From: Paulownia fortunei
Taxonomy: Eukaryota > Streptophyta > Magnoliopsida > Lamiales > Paulowniaceae
Direction of reading: 5' to 3'
Length of the DNA: 64,000 bases
NCBI GenBank assembly: GCA_019321725.1
Contig: CM033122.1
Span: 1,922,001 to 1,986,000, forward strand
How positions within the stretch are numbered: position 1 is the stretch's first letter; every line of letters starts with the position of its first letter. The position numbers and the translations under genes were made by a program. The notes under the pieces were generated by a model. The model did no database searches, was not told where the DNA came from, and saw nothing but the letters and a program-made list of their open reading frames with translations. Below are positions 42,404 to 55,183 of this stretch, piece by piece.

Positions 42404-43850
42404 ACAACATTATTGAACTTCTACATGCATTAAACCTGCATGTATGGAAATTCAATAATAAAATTAATTAAGGGGATTGGAGATTGAAATCATGTTAACA
42501 ATTGATATTTCAGTATTTGAATTTATAGGAAATTTCGAACTATCCATTTAAATAATTTTAAAAATCGTTCACAAAGTAAATACTGACGTGATCATTTATA
42601 ATATAACGTTCTCAATAATTCTCTATAGATTTGAAAAAAAAAATCCAAATTCTTGTTAATGACATTTTCTTGAGCTTCTTAAACATAGAAACTCATGAGA
42701 AATGATTGAATTATAGAAGGTAATTGACAAAAAAAAAAAAAAAAATTATGTCCACTATATATGTTCTTTTAATGAGAAAGTCAACCTATGATTAACACCA
42801 ACATTCCTTAGCTCAATGTGAAAGGTTCCTCCCCAAGTCCAAGAAAAAATTATAGTGATTGAAAAGAAGAAATTACAACATACTTAGTCACCAATCCAAT
42901 TCTCTCTTGTGGCTTAGCTTTTTCCCATATATGCTGCATCTTTTGGTTCAAGTACCAAAAGCCTTCATGGTGAAGTTGTATACATTTTTTGGTACCTTTA
43001 ATGATTGTTGTTACACTTCTTCTATTTCCTTGTATTATTTAATTTTCAATACTTTATTGCTCAAAAACCTTTGTTTAAGTACTTCCAAAGTAAGCTACTA
43101 ATCCTTTTTCACTTTCCCTAATGACCCCCATTTATTTTAATTAATCTATTAATTTTTCTATAGCCGCTGTACAACCAGTAACTAATTATAACAATAATTA
43201 ATAAAATCGTGCAACGTGATTGTACTCGAAAATACTTTCGGCTCGTTATTGTTAATCCCTAATTAAAAAAATGACCAAGGATTAATTGTCAACTCAAAGT
43301 CAACACTAGAGTGACTTTTAATTAATAGGTTAAAGATGTACAAATTGCGCGTGCAATGGTGGAAATTAGGTCAAGTAATTATGGATATATAGTCATTGTT
43401 CTCTAAACTTTTTGTAATTTTTTCCTTCTGCAATTATTTAGTGTTAAATGGTATATAGTTTGCCCCCAGTAATTTTAGCATTGTGGATATCGTTAGAGTT
43501 ATTTATATTTAATTAATTAATTTATATATTAATAAGGGTATATTAATTTTTTTATTATTTAGGTTGTAATTCTAACTATTTAAACTTCTCTTTCATTGCA
43601 GTACTCATAATTCATTTTTGAATTCAGAAATCCTTTTTTTTTTTTTTTAATTTTATGATTTATTTTTACATTGAGTAATTCAACATATGTAAACATATAT
43701 AGAGAGAGGGGTATATATTTACAAAGTAGTAGGACATAACACATGCCTCAGTGCCCATTAATTACCTGCACTTGCTAGTGGTTGTTCATAAATCTATGGC
43801 CACCAGATCATTAAGCCAGATTTTTTCTTCTTTTCCTTTTTCTTTCTGCT

Positions 43851-43881
43851 GGTAGGGTGGGGTAGGGGTGGGGATGGTGGG
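43851..43881 (+). other. G-quadruplex-prone tract
   Basis: G runs of three and four (GGGTGGGGTAGGGGTGGGG, then GGGTT) follow a polypyrimidine stretch at 43820-43847. Confidence 0.65.
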
Positions 43882-43901
43882 TTGAGAAAATTGCAATTTG
43901 C

Positions 43902-43902
<1 letters not shown>

Positions 43903-43938
<36 letters not shown>
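43903..43938. repeat. (TTA)12 microsatellite
   Basis: A perfect TTA/ATT tract of about 36 bases, 20 bases after the G-rich tract. Confidence 0.95.
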
Positions 43939-43942
<4 letters not shown>

Positions 43943-45289
43943 TTTGCCATGCACTTAGGCATGTATAAATATATTGGTGATTAAAAATTACAAAAAAAAT
44001 AAAAATAAATGATGCATAATCTTGACAACATATGACCTTAGAATAATAATACATACATATATTGTATTTAAAATCAACTTTCGTAATCATATATTTTTTC
44101 ATATAAATTTTTCACGTGCAGCTAGTCGAATCATGTAAATTTTACGCCAATTGTTGTTGACAAAATTTTCTCACAATCCTCAAGGAGTCAATAGCTCAAT
44201 AGTAATAGTTAAGACTTTATTCAACAAACATAATAATTAGAAAATTTTCACAACATGACCAATTTTGTAAAAAGGGTAGTTGGACATGAAAAATCCAAGC
44301 AAAGGACAAGTTTGTGTAAACACCTTAATTGGTGCTTCTGCATGAAGAGCCACATAATTAGTGTGGGCCAGCCGATGATTCTCTGTCTTTTTTATTACTT
44401 CAATTAAGATTCTAAGCTTCATATTTTTAACTTTATTTTGTTGTAATATTAAAATTTCATGCTTAAATATTGGTGAGATTGATCTCTAGGCCCTACTAAT
44501 TATACTCACGTATATCATGCTTAAATGTCCTTTCATGATTATTTTTAACTTAAAAAATTCTTAAAATTGATTATTTTGTGTACCAAAAATTAGGTTTTGG
44601 GATCAGCCATGTAATCATGCCTATTGCCATGGTGAGATTTTGTGGGTTATGCATAAAGGTAGAGAAGATTTTAATGGAGATAAAAAGATAATTAGTTGTG
44701 AGAAAGTATCCCTAATCCTAATACTAATGAGTGGGTGGATATTAATTGCATCCTTCAATTGGATTTTAAGGCTTTAAATTAATTAAAGAAAGATAGATAT
44801 GAAATATTATTTTATATATTAGCTTTTCAATAGATGGAAAGCCAAAAATTGTAGTTTAAACAGAAAATAAATATTAAGTAGATTTCTAAATGTTTGAAAT
44901 TGTGCAACGGATAAGCACGAATAGTATACATACGTAATAACAATGAACTTTTGTCTATCTACCATAAATAGTAAATATATGTTATAAACATATAAATCAG
45001 TCAATAAGAAAGAGACACAAATTAAATACATATTAAATTCATTATAGCTCATATAAAAATTCTGGAAATTTTACTTTCTAAAATTGTATTATGTATAGCA
45101 ATGTAGCTAATATTTTCTATGGTACACAAGAGTTAGGGGGACCATGTCTTTAAATTTATGTTGGGGTGGATGAAAGGAGCCTTCAAATATGGCCCCTATC
45201 AACCAAATACCTTTTAGCTACTTAGTTTTAAATTTTTTATACCATATCAAATGAGTGGCCTGAAACACCAATTAGTGGGGCCTCAAAAA

Positions 45290-45306
45290 ACACACACACA
45301 CACACA
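45290..45306. repeat. (CA)8 microsatellite
   Basis: A short perfect CA tract after an A run. Confidence 0.9.
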
Positions 45307-45424
45307 AACTGGCTTTCACCTTCACATCTCCATTTCTTTCTCACTTTCAATTACACACACTGAGAGGTAATATATTTATATCTATCTATCTATATATATG
45401 TATACATACAATATACATAGTAGC

Positions 45425-45462
45425 CTGTAGCCCTATAGGGCTATAGGCCTATAGACCTACAG
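45425..45462. repeat. Nested palindromes
   Basis: TAGCCCTATAGGGCTA (45428-45443) is a perfect 16-bp palindrome and overlaps CTATAGGCCTATAG (45441-45454), a perfect 14-bp one. CTGTAG at 45425 and CTACAG at 45457 enclose both. The patch is GC-richer than its surroundings. Confidence 0.85.
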
Positions 45463-46681
45463 ACCCTAGGCCGGCTAGATTCTATTCAAACCTAGTTCCC
45501 AAGTGAGAGGAACAAGGAATAAATTTGTATTTCTAGATTTAGTAACAGCTTTTTTGACTTCATTTCATCCCATTATAGTTTTATTCCTTAATTAGGCAAC
45601 CACTCTTTTTAAGATGGAATGCATTTGTGATATGAAATATTAAATAAAATTTAAATATAAAATAAAAAAATTAAATTTTAATATTTAATTAGTTACCATC
45701 AAATAATGCAATTTAATTTCAACTTCTTTTCCTTTTGAAGATTTTCATGGAATTCTATGTTTAAAATATTGGGTCCCTTGCTTGAGTTTTCTTTTCGTTT
45801 ACGACCTAATAACACCCTAGAATATATATATCTAGTTTAAAATTATATTCAAATAAATACATGGCTATTCGTGATTTATAGAGGTATTTGGAATTAATTA
45901 TCTAAAAGAGGGTCATTTTGAATATTTTATATGGGGGCCCTAAGAAAACATATGATCAATATTTTTTTTCTTCTTTAATTAGTCTTTTATATTTTTTTTT
46001 ATTTGGAACTAAAAAATAATAGTCAAAACTATAATACATGTGCGTTGAGTATAGCCTAAATGCTTTCATGAAATTTTGTAGATTATTATGTTAAACTTAG
46101 CAGCTGCCACCATATATTGAATAAGACTAATGCATTGCACGTATACGTAACGTAAAACAATGTAATCTATATATATAGTTGAAAGAGAACTAGTCAATGA
46201 ATGAAAATATCAAAGGAAAAAATGTGGTACACCAAATAAAAATTTTGAATAATAAATAGTTTTATATAATACACAATATGATTATTAAGTGATTAATTAA
46301 CGCTATCGAAAATTAAGCATCAATTTCCCTATGTGGTCCAATTCTTATGGCAAAAATTGGTCTCAGGGACAATTTCTATCATGATTAAAATGAGATTGCT
46401 TTTAAGTATTCAAATGGGGTGCATTAGAATATTAACTTTTTCTTTTTCTTTTTAAAGTGAAAGGGCCAATCGTTACATTAAAATATCAATAAATAATATT
46501 ATCATGTAATTCAATACAGTAAGTGAAAGGTATTGAGATGTTATAATACTGCAATTGATAATCATATAGCAATCTTATATTAATTAGGAATTTGTATATC
46601 AATTAATAAATACAATTGTTTTTTAATTAATAAACACATGTTAGATGGATCGATTAATTGTCAATTCTCAAACCTAGCGCA

Positions 46682-46698
46682 TCTCTCTCTCTCTCTCT
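46682..46698. repeat. (TC)8 microsatellite
   Basis: A perfect TC tract. Confidence 0.9.
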
Positions 46699-47531
46699 TG
46701 ATATTTTTAAATTCCTCGAACTTAAAGAAATTAAAATTCAAACTGATTCCCTCATTAAACCTAAGAAAATTTGAAAGAATTAAAGATATTTTGAAAGTTC
46801 TTAGAAAAAAAGAGATTGAAGATATAATGTGGAAAGTTATGGGGGTGACCTTTCTTGCCACCCCTAGCTAGCTAGTAGGCATGATCTTTTCATTTTTGAA
46901 CTTACAAAAGCCCTAGATATAAGTACAACTAAGTATATGTTCAACTCAATTTGTTCCTAAGATTGTCTTACTTTGAAGATAAATACAAATATAAATAATA
47001 ATGAATAATTCTAACATTAATTATTCTTAAAATTTGTTAACATGCAAGAGAGTCCACAGATATCATCCTCCAACCAAATTAAAGATCCAATTACATTATA
47101 ATTAAGTTTCAAGAACTTTACATAATGCTTGTTAAAGGACATGGTCTTGTCATTGGTTTCAAGAAAATCTAACCCAATGATTGAAAGTATATCTATCTTT
47201 TTTTTTTCATAACTAGTACCAATTTGTGGAATAATGTGTCATCAAACAATTAAATACAAATGTATCATACGTAGATATATATGCGATGAATAAAGAAAAC
47301 AGTATTCAACAACTTAACACAAATGGGATTGGACAAATTAATTTTATTGAAGGACAAAGTGGTTTTAATTAATTGCCCCATGGGATTCACCAGAGGCCTA
47401 AAGGAAAATATAGGAGACAAAACTAGGGATTGTGAACTCGGAATGACCTTTCTATAGATACAGATTTACACTTATTTATGTGTATAATCATACCAATATT
47501 TATTAGGTTACAAGCATGTTCTAGCCCCACA

Positions 47532-47565
47532 ACAACAACCCCCAACCCCCCACCCCAAAAAAAAA
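47532..47565. repeat. C-rich tract followed by A9
   Basis: ACCCCCAACCCCCCACCCC is followed directly by nine A. Read on the other strand it is a T tract followed by G runs, the same pattern as several other sites in the window. Confidence 0.8.
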
Positions 47566-48754
47566 TATGGGAACTTTTTTGCACAAATAATTAGAATACA
47601 ACGACATAATAATTTTGAAAAAAATAAATAGAACATGATACAAACTGAATACATTTATAAAAAAGATATTTAATATTTATAATAAAATATTAATACTATG
47701 AAAACCCTTTAGTAAATCAAATTTAAATTGTTAACATTTCAAACTTCTTGAAGTGTCAATCCATTAAGAAGCGTCTGTTTACTTTTCAAGTCCATTGCAG
47801 CTGAGTTAATTAATTGAAAAATCTAGAGCCAAGAACGGGAAATATACTAATCAAATTGTTGAAAATATTAATAATTTTAAGAACAATGAAAATATTTTTA
47901 AGACTTTAATTAGTACTATGCTAAATGGCTTTTAGGTTTTAGGTTATAGTAATAGAAGCAATGGTGTTGAGTGGAAGAGAAAAGAGAGTGAGAACAATTC
48001 ATACCTTCCCAGCCCAATGCAGAAAAGTCCAACCCAATGCCAACCACAACTAAACCTTTTAGCCAATGGCAAAGCCTCATATCAACTTCTAAAAATGGAC
48101 TGCTCTTAATTCACTTCTTATCTTAATTAATCTTGATAATATAATATTTGTAAGAATTAGACACTGATTGAACTTCTTTAAGGATGTAATTAAATAATGT
48201 ATATAGTTAGACCTCCAATGACTTCTCCTAAGTTTCGCCTATGACGGATACAGTGACGTTAATTAGTGTTGTTTTATCCATATATAGTTGTCATTAATCG
48301 GGCAAACGAAAAGTTAATTAGCCACGCTTTAATGCCAATAGTTCTGCTTGTGTGTTAGTGTGCGTGCGAGTGTGTGTAATTTTTAAATAACTTAGATTCA
48401 CAAGGATTTTACTTTAAAAGAAAATTTTTTACTAGTATTTACCATGTTGCAAAAGTTCTAATGTCACACCATCGCATATACTCCAATAATATTAACTTTT
48501 AATAAATTAGTAATAGCGAAGAATTAACTAATTTAACATTGCCTCAATAGTAAAAAAATAAAATCGTTCCTTTCTTCTAAAATTGAATGCTCGTGTTTGC
48601 TATTGCATAAGAAAAAAACAGTTTCTTTAAACTTTTAACTAATTTTCAAAAAATTAAAACTTTTAACTCTCGTATTGATACATAAAATAATTCTTACTAT
48701 CGAAGATAATAAATTTCCACAAAGAAGTAGTGATGTGATTGCATATAACATGTT

Positions 48755-49170
48755 TAGTGTTTTTAGAATCGGACTAGATTGATTGGTTTGATTGATAATC
48801 GATTGTCGCTTCAGTCAATTTAACAAATAAAAAATGAGATTAAATCGGTTAAAATCGATTAAGAACCGATCGAACTGGTCAAAACTATTTTTTCAATGTA
48901 TATATTTTTGGTATTTGTTTTGAGGAAGTTAAACTTTAAACTTGATATTTTATTATATATATGTAGTTATTTGAATTTTAAATTTTGTTAGATGTATTTA
49001 AGTTAATTATTAATTTTTTTATCTTTATAATTTAATATATAATAATTAATTTATTATATTATTATTTTAAAATATAATAAAAAATATAATTATTTTTTAT
49101 TAAATCGATTACACTATCGATTGAACCGGTCTACGAACTAAATCGGTAATAAATTTGATCACTAACCTTA
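48755..49170. mobile_element. MITE-like dispersed element, copy 2
   Basis: The ends are rich in AATCGG, ATCGATT, AACCGATCG and GAACCGGTC words, around an AT-rich core. The core matches the reverse complement of the element at 11265-11735. TTAGTG at 48754 and CACTAA at 49159 suggest short inverted ends. No ORF is present. Confidence 0.5.
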
Positions 49171-49302
49171 TTATAAAAATATTAATTTATAGCTAGTTAA
49201 GTGAACACTTAAAAACAACTTGGATTTCAAGATTTGTTGTTAGTTAAATCACTGTTACTGATCTCCACACACAGCCCAGCCCCAGCCCCACTAGGTATCT
49301 TG

Positions 49303-49317
49303 GCGCGCGCGCACACA
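49303..49317. other. Alternating GC/CA tract (Z-DNA prone)
   Basis: GCGCGCGCGCACACA is strictly alternating purine-pyrimidine and lies about 755 bases upstream of the YUCCA start codon. It contains CGCG boxes, a core recognised by CAMTA factors. Both roles are inferred from sequence alone. Confidence 0.4.
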
Positions 49318-49507
49318 ACATACAATATATATATGCCCCACTGGCATTACTTTCTGTTTACCGCTGGACTTCTGGTTCTTTTTTTTTTTTTTTTCTCATA
49401 TGCATATATAGGTAGAGTGAATTCGATTCAATTCTCACTACTACCATTAAACCCTCCCATGAAGAAAGTGAATATATATATATATATGTATGAAAAATAT
49501 CACCACA

Positions 49508-50072
49508 TATATATATGTATTCCTCTCTTCCTCAGTTTTTAAGTACTCTTTCTTGAAATGATTTGAGTGAATGATCAATGAATGCTGATTGATCAGTCCC
49601 GTAGCCTTCGCTCCCACCTCCTATTCTCCCTCAGATTGAAACATAGATTCAATCACACAGGAAAAAAGAAAAAAAGGAAAACAAAACCCATTCTTCACAA
49701 GTGGATAAGAATTTCTCTTAATCCACTCCACTTCTTCAGGACTTCATATCATACTCAATCTCTCTGGCCTCTTTCAGATTAGATGATAGAGAGATATACT
49801 GGCAGCCCCGGAAACACTTATCCCTACAATTCCTGAATTCTTTTCACCACATGTTTTTCCGATTTTCACTCTTTCTCATTATCTGAATCTTTGAACTAGT
49901 TGTAGTAGCAGAGTTCAAGATTCACAGAAATAAACTTACAGTTGGATAGAGCAGTTATCTCACTCACTTAGTTGTATTCTCTTCCCTGTTTTCGTGGGGT
50001 ATTTTTTTCGTTTACTGATTCTTGATTCCACTAATTCGTACTGCCGTCGCACAGAGAGCTGATTAATTTATC
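49508..50072 (+). promoter_or_regulatory. YUCCA core promoter and 5' leader
   Basis: TATATATATG at 49508-49517 is a candidate TATA box, followed by pyrimidine-rich sequence typical of a plant leader (TCCTCTCTTCCTC, CGCTCCCACCTCC). If transcription starts near 49540, the leader is about 530 bases. It would then contain upstream ATGs at 49557, 49571, 49578 and 49582, the last opening a 66-codon frame ending at 49782. The exact start site is unknown, and a leader intron ending at one of the CAG sites (for example near 49770) cannot be excluded. Confidence 0.35.
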
Positions 50073-52882
50073 ATGGATGATTACTTAAGGGAAATAGAGG
50101 GAAAAACTGCTCATGATCCCTACTGCAATATCAATTTTGGGAGCTCCAAACGCCGCGTATGGGTTCCGGGCCCGGTGATAGTCGGCGCCGGGCCTTCGGG
50201 CCTGGCTGCAGCCGCTTGCTTGAAGGAAAAAGGCTTACCATCTCTGATCATAGAGAGATCTAACTGCATAGCTTCTTTATGGCAGCTGAAAACCTACGAT
50301 CGCCTCAAACTCCATTTGCCTAAACAATTCTGCGAGCTGCCACTCATGTCTTTCCCTCAAGATTTCCCCACCTACCCTACCAAACAACAGTTCATTCAGT
50401 ACTTAGAAGCCTATGCGAAGAGGTTCGCAATCAGGCCTGTTTTTAATCAGAGGGTGGTCACCGCCGAATTTGATAAGAATCTTGGGTTTTGGAGGGTGAG
50501 AACAGCGGCGGCCGAGGGGGGGCGGAGGCGGAGTACGTGTGCCGGTGGCTGATCGCGGCGACGGGGGAGAATGCGGAGGCGGTGGTGCCGCCGATTGAAG
50601 GGATGGAGGAGTTTGGAGGGGATGTGGTTCATACGAGTGGGTATAAGAGTGGAGTTGTATATAAAGGGAAGAAAGTGCTTGTGGTTGGGTGTGGGAACTC
50701 GGGTATGGAGGTTTGTTTGGATCTCTGCAATCATAATGCTAGCCCTTCACTTGTCGTCAGGGATACAGTAAGCATTTTAACACCTTCAAGTGTGTGTCAG
50801 TGTGTGTTTTTTTTTTCATTCTTTTGAGTTTTGGGTTTTGCCTATTTTAATAAGGAAAAAAAAATGGTTTTTCATTTCAAACTTAGTTGTAAGTTTAAAA
50901 CGAAAGGCAAAAAACCCAGCTGGGATTTTCCAAGATATCTTTTTCTTTTCTAAAATAATTTAAGATGTAAGAAAATAGAAATCAATATACACGTTTAGAG
51001 GTATGTATACATATATGTCTGTGCATGGGAATGAATACTGTAAACGGGGAAGATTATGACTATTTTTTGCATATAACTTCAGACTGAAGCTATGCTCCTT
51101 GTCTCTTTTCTTTTTTCCCCCTCTATTTTAAGTTTTAGAAAAGAAACTGAAACCCTAAGGTTTCATTTTCGGTTGATATTACCCAAGAAAACATGTTAAT
51201 ATTTTATTTTATTCAAAGTTGCTGGAGATTTTCAAAAAAGGAAGAAAGATCTCCTTTCTTTTCAGCCCGTATTAACTGTTTTTGGGTTGTTACTTCAAGT
51301 TCCAAAGGTTTTATTTATTGTGGTGAATCAAATATGTTTTAACTATCCAACACCCACAACAGTTCCTCTCTTTAGTTGCAGAAAAGAACATCCTTAATGT
51401 TTCACTTTCTTGGGATACTCAAGCATGCGCAACATTGGCTAGGAAAAAGTTCCAAGATTTTGTTTCACAACCAAACTAATTTTTTTTTTTTTTTTTTGAG
51501 GAATGGGCAAGTTAAAGATTAAATGTTTTTTTCTACAATCAAATTATTGGACTTTATGATATCTTTTATTTTATTTTTTTACCTTTTGAAGTCCCCATGT
51601 TTTAGGTATTCCCTTTTTACATGCCCTTTTTCTTCTTTTGTTGATTGCTTTCAATCTGATGATCATTTTAGGTGCACATTCTACCACGAGAGATGCTGGG
51701 AAGATCAACTTTCGGGCTGTCCATGTGGTTGCTCAAGTGGCTGCCCATGCGCCTTGTCGACCGGTTTTTGTTGGTGGTATCACGGCTCATGCTCGGTGAT
51801 ACTGGCCGGTTCGGGCTGGACCGGCCTCAATTAGGCCCACTCGAGCTAAAGAACCTTTCCGGGAAAACACCGGTATTGGACGTTGGAACCCTTGACAAGA
51901 TCAAAAGTGGAGACATCAAGGTACAACTCCTCATTGCTAAAATCACTTCAAACTTTTTTTTATAGTGTCTGTTGTATCCCATGATCCCCAATATCAATCA
52001 TTGATTTGCTTTGTTAAATAGCAATTTTCCATTTTCCAGTGTGACAAAAATCACCAGTTTTGTCCAAACAGTCACAGGGAAAAGGGATTCTTTTTTCTGG
52101 TTGAGATTAGGTTCCAAAGATTCTATGCATTACTTGCTTGCTTTCGGCATCTTTGGTTGGTCTTTTCTGGAAAAAAGTTTCATTATATTATAAGGTTTAA
52201 CTGTTTACCATTGTGAATTCTTTTGCTAATATATCTTTAAGTGTCACATTTGAAAGATTTTGATGTTTTGTAGTTAAATAGTAATGTTTGTTAATTATTT
52301 TTATCAGTTTTAATTTTGTTTCTTAAAGTGCGCAAGAATCATTAATTTCGAAAGATTAAAATGTTGTCTGCCTTCTTGTTTATAGATATGCCCCGGCATC
52401 CAGAGACTAAGGCATCAATCAGTTGAATTTGTGGATGGAAGAACAGAAAATTTTGATGCAATAATCCTAGCAACTGGTTACAAAAGCAATGTACCATGTT
52501 GGCTAAAGGTACTGCTATTTTTATGGTCCCTTTTTATGACATAGTTTCTTGAATCTGTAGTACATTCTCAGGTTCAAAGTACTTAAAAGAAAAAAAAAAA
52601 AAAAAAAAAAGAGCATGTTTGGCTGAATGCAATTATTTTTCACTTCAGGAAAGTGAGATGTTCTCTGAGAAAGATGGCCTCCCAAAAAGGCCATTTCCAA
52701 ATGGCTGGAAAGGCCAATGTGGGCTATACGCGGTGGGGTTCACCAAACGCGGCCTTCTTGGGGCATCCATGGACGCTAAGAACATTGCAGCTGACATTGA
52801 AAGCTGCTGCAGGGCAGAAACGAAGCATCTCTCAGCCATTTCTTGGCCATATTCCATGCAAAAACATATCGTTTCTGATTAA
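50073..52882 (+). CDS. YUC6: YUCCA flavin monooxygenase (YUC2/YUC6/FLOOZY type)
   Basis: Four plus-strand exons (50073-50767, 51672-51920, 52386-52508, 52649-52882) give 433 residues if one base missing at 50516-50522 is allowed for. The FAD-binding loop is GAGPSG (38-43), the NADPH-binding loop is GCGNSG (206-211), and the FMO-type ATGY box is at 344-347. Family landmarks include [51 protein letters not shown] and [10 protein letters not shown]. Reaction: indole-3-pyruvate to indole-3-acetic acid, using NADPH and oxygen, the rate-limiting step of auxin synthesis after TAA aminotransferases. The start [11 protein letters not shown] and the segment [23 protein letters not shown] place it with YUC2/YUC6/FLOOZY; which one is uncertain. 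Enzymes of this clade are cytosolic. Confidence 0.92.
50516..50522 (+). other. Apparent -1 frameshift in YUCCA exon 1 (G7 run)
   Basis: The upstream frame ([12 protein letters not shown]) runs to a stop at 50550-50552. The frame that encodes [16 protein letters not shown] and the NADPH site starts in the same G run. Eight G instead of seven would join them exactly (codons 148-150) and make the total CDS a multiple of three. The local sequence is unusually GC-rich, which favours sequencing error. Confidence 0.88.
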
Positions 52883-53410
52883 TTGTGGTAGCAAAGTGTT
52901 TCATATATATATGTAGGATTGAACCAAAACCAATTAATGGAGAATTTTTGGGGGTACTAATGTTTGACATACAATGTTGGTACCAAAGGAAGCTCCAGCA
53001 ATTGAGGAAGAGATCATTGAGGATTGAAACGAGGAAAGAAAACATATGAATGATCGATCTCCATTAACTATTGCCACCCGAGGAACTTTGGACAAAGGAG
53101 GAGAGGATTCTTGCAGTGAAAATGGGCTGGCGGTAGGTCATGTGTTGAGCCTCACTACACTTTGTAAATTGAAAATTTTCTCTAATTTATTAGGTATTGA
53201 CTTCTAGAATTGGTAGGTAAATTCTTGAATACAGCAGGACCATCACCACCTCTAATATGTACTTGTGTATTACTTTTTTTCAGTGTTCCATTAGTTGAAA
53301 AGATAGGTATAACACCCTGACCTGGTATAGAATTAACGCAAGTTTGAGACAAGAAATGTGTGTTTTTAATTAGGTTTTCCCTCTTCATTTGTCATTTTTC
53401 CTTCATATGA
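52883..53410 (+). other. 3' UTR region of the YUCCA gene
   Basis: Non-coding sequence after the TAA at 52880-52882. No distinct polyadenylation signal stands out in the AT-rich background, so the end is not fixed. Confidence 0.4.
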
Positions 53411-54679
53411 GATTGATGGTTCTTAAGGCATTTGGGAATGTATGGAAGTGACTTGAAAGCATAATTAAAACATGATGGTGAAACTTTGGTACCAAAATTC
53501 TATATGATCACTAGCTCATTTAGTGCAATTTTAAAGACTTCTGCCAATGTGGATGGGGAAATGATTACAATCCCAAGTAGTAGATAGGACCACCAAAAAA
53601 TAAAAAATAAAACGAATGCGCCAGATTGATGAGATTGTGCCAAAAAAAAAAAACTGGTATACTTGACTTTTATTACTGGGGAAAAAGTATTAAATGCCCT
53701 TCATCAGAAATAAATACACACACACACACACATACAACCTTTTTTTTTTAATGATTGCAGTATCCTCCTCCATAACACCAACTGATCTTTTATGCATCTA
53801 AAAATTTAAAAAAAAAAAAATCAAGTGTCACACCATGGGAAAATATCAGAGTGCCGCATAAAGTATATTAAATGTAAGATAGTAGGTAATATGATCAAAA
53901 GTGGGAGAGAAAGGGGATTATTGTGATTGATCCAAATAGAGATAAGTATCATCCCATCATTCACAAATTATTAATTATTAATTTTGAGCCCAAACCTTTA
54001 CCACTCCTAACCAAGATTTTAGAATTAATTAGTACTAAAAAGTGGGAAAGAATGATAGTCTATAATTTACTTACGGCTGCAGAAATATAACCTAGGTCTT
54101 GTTTAAGTGGCACAAGTTTGAGCCAAAAAAAACTGTACAATTATGAAGTTTTGATATTAAGAGAGTGTTTGGTTGAATTTATTAGTTTTTAACAATATTT
54201 GAGAACTTATAATTATAAAATTATAATAACTAATATCTTATAAACTTCATGATTTTATTTTATTTAAATATTTTATGAATTTATTTTTTAAATATGATAT
54301 AATATTTTATAAGTTCCAAAAATATCTTATAAAATTTAAGAGTTTATAAAATCTTTTAAATAAAATTAGTCAAACACTAGAGTAGCATCAAAAGTTTAAG
54401 CATTTGTTAAATTCAATGATCTTCTTTGTTGCTATTGATGTTCATAATTTAATCAATACTGATATATTTAATTGATTTAATTGGAAAAATAAAACCCCCC
54501 TAGGTAGCATATCTTGTCATTTAAGTATGTCTCTTTTTAGGTCTTCTTTCTAAATTGCTTTATTTTTAGGCAGCTTTTCTTGAGTTTAACCATAAACTGC
54601 TTATTGCTAATATGCATTCAAATAAACTTCCACGTTTCCATTATGGCTTAAGTCTAGGTGGATTGAGAAGAAACACACA

Positions 54680-54711
54680 ATTATATTATATTATATTATA
54701 TTATATTATAA
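54680..54711. repeat. (TTATA)6 microsatellite
   Basis: A perfect five-base repeat of about six units. Confidence 0.95.
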
Positions 54712-55158
54712 ATATATGAACCAATTTTAATTTGGATATCCTTCATTAGAATCAAGCATTTGATGATAATGAGGCCCTGATTGTTGCTTTTTAAAGTAAC
54801 AAAGAATTATTCATTGAACCTGAAAATATCAATCCCATGATAGGGCACAAAGAAACAGGACGTTTTCCTTTTCAAGGCCAAAAAAGCATGTCCTTCAATT
54901 GCATTTCTAAAATTGAAACTTTTAGCAACAAAAAGTGCCATTTTTGTTGTAATCTTGGGAAGAAACTCATTTAATTTAAATTAAATGTTTCCCAATTAAA
55001 TTAAATGAACACGTTCGACAATTATTATTGAGCAACCGTATCTATCTATTTTATTGAAATTTATATATATATATTTAAATATAAGGTGGTGATGGTAGGT
55101 AAAAAATTATGAAATACAATTAGTATTTTTAAATTAAAGCATACATCTAAAGTTATTT

Positions 55159-55183
55159 AATATATATATATATATATATATAT
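55159..55183. repeat. (TA)12 microsatellite
   Basis: A perfect TA tract. Confidence 0.95.

Larger units (their letters stand above)
37660..49500. other. Gene-poor intergenic region (~12 kb)
   Basis: This lies between the divergent RD22-like and YUCCA genes. No protein family could be recognised in any frame; ORFs are short and low-complexity. It holds microsatellites, homopolymers, a TGGGCC-rich patch, a possible CACTA-type remnant, nested palindromes near 45440 and a second MITE-like copy. Its far end should include distal control regions of the YUCCA gene. Confidence 0.6.

Noticed and set aside
43794..44102. 102-codon minus-strand frame with an Asn run
   Set aside because: The Asn run is the TTA microsatellite read in reverse; it is not a gene.
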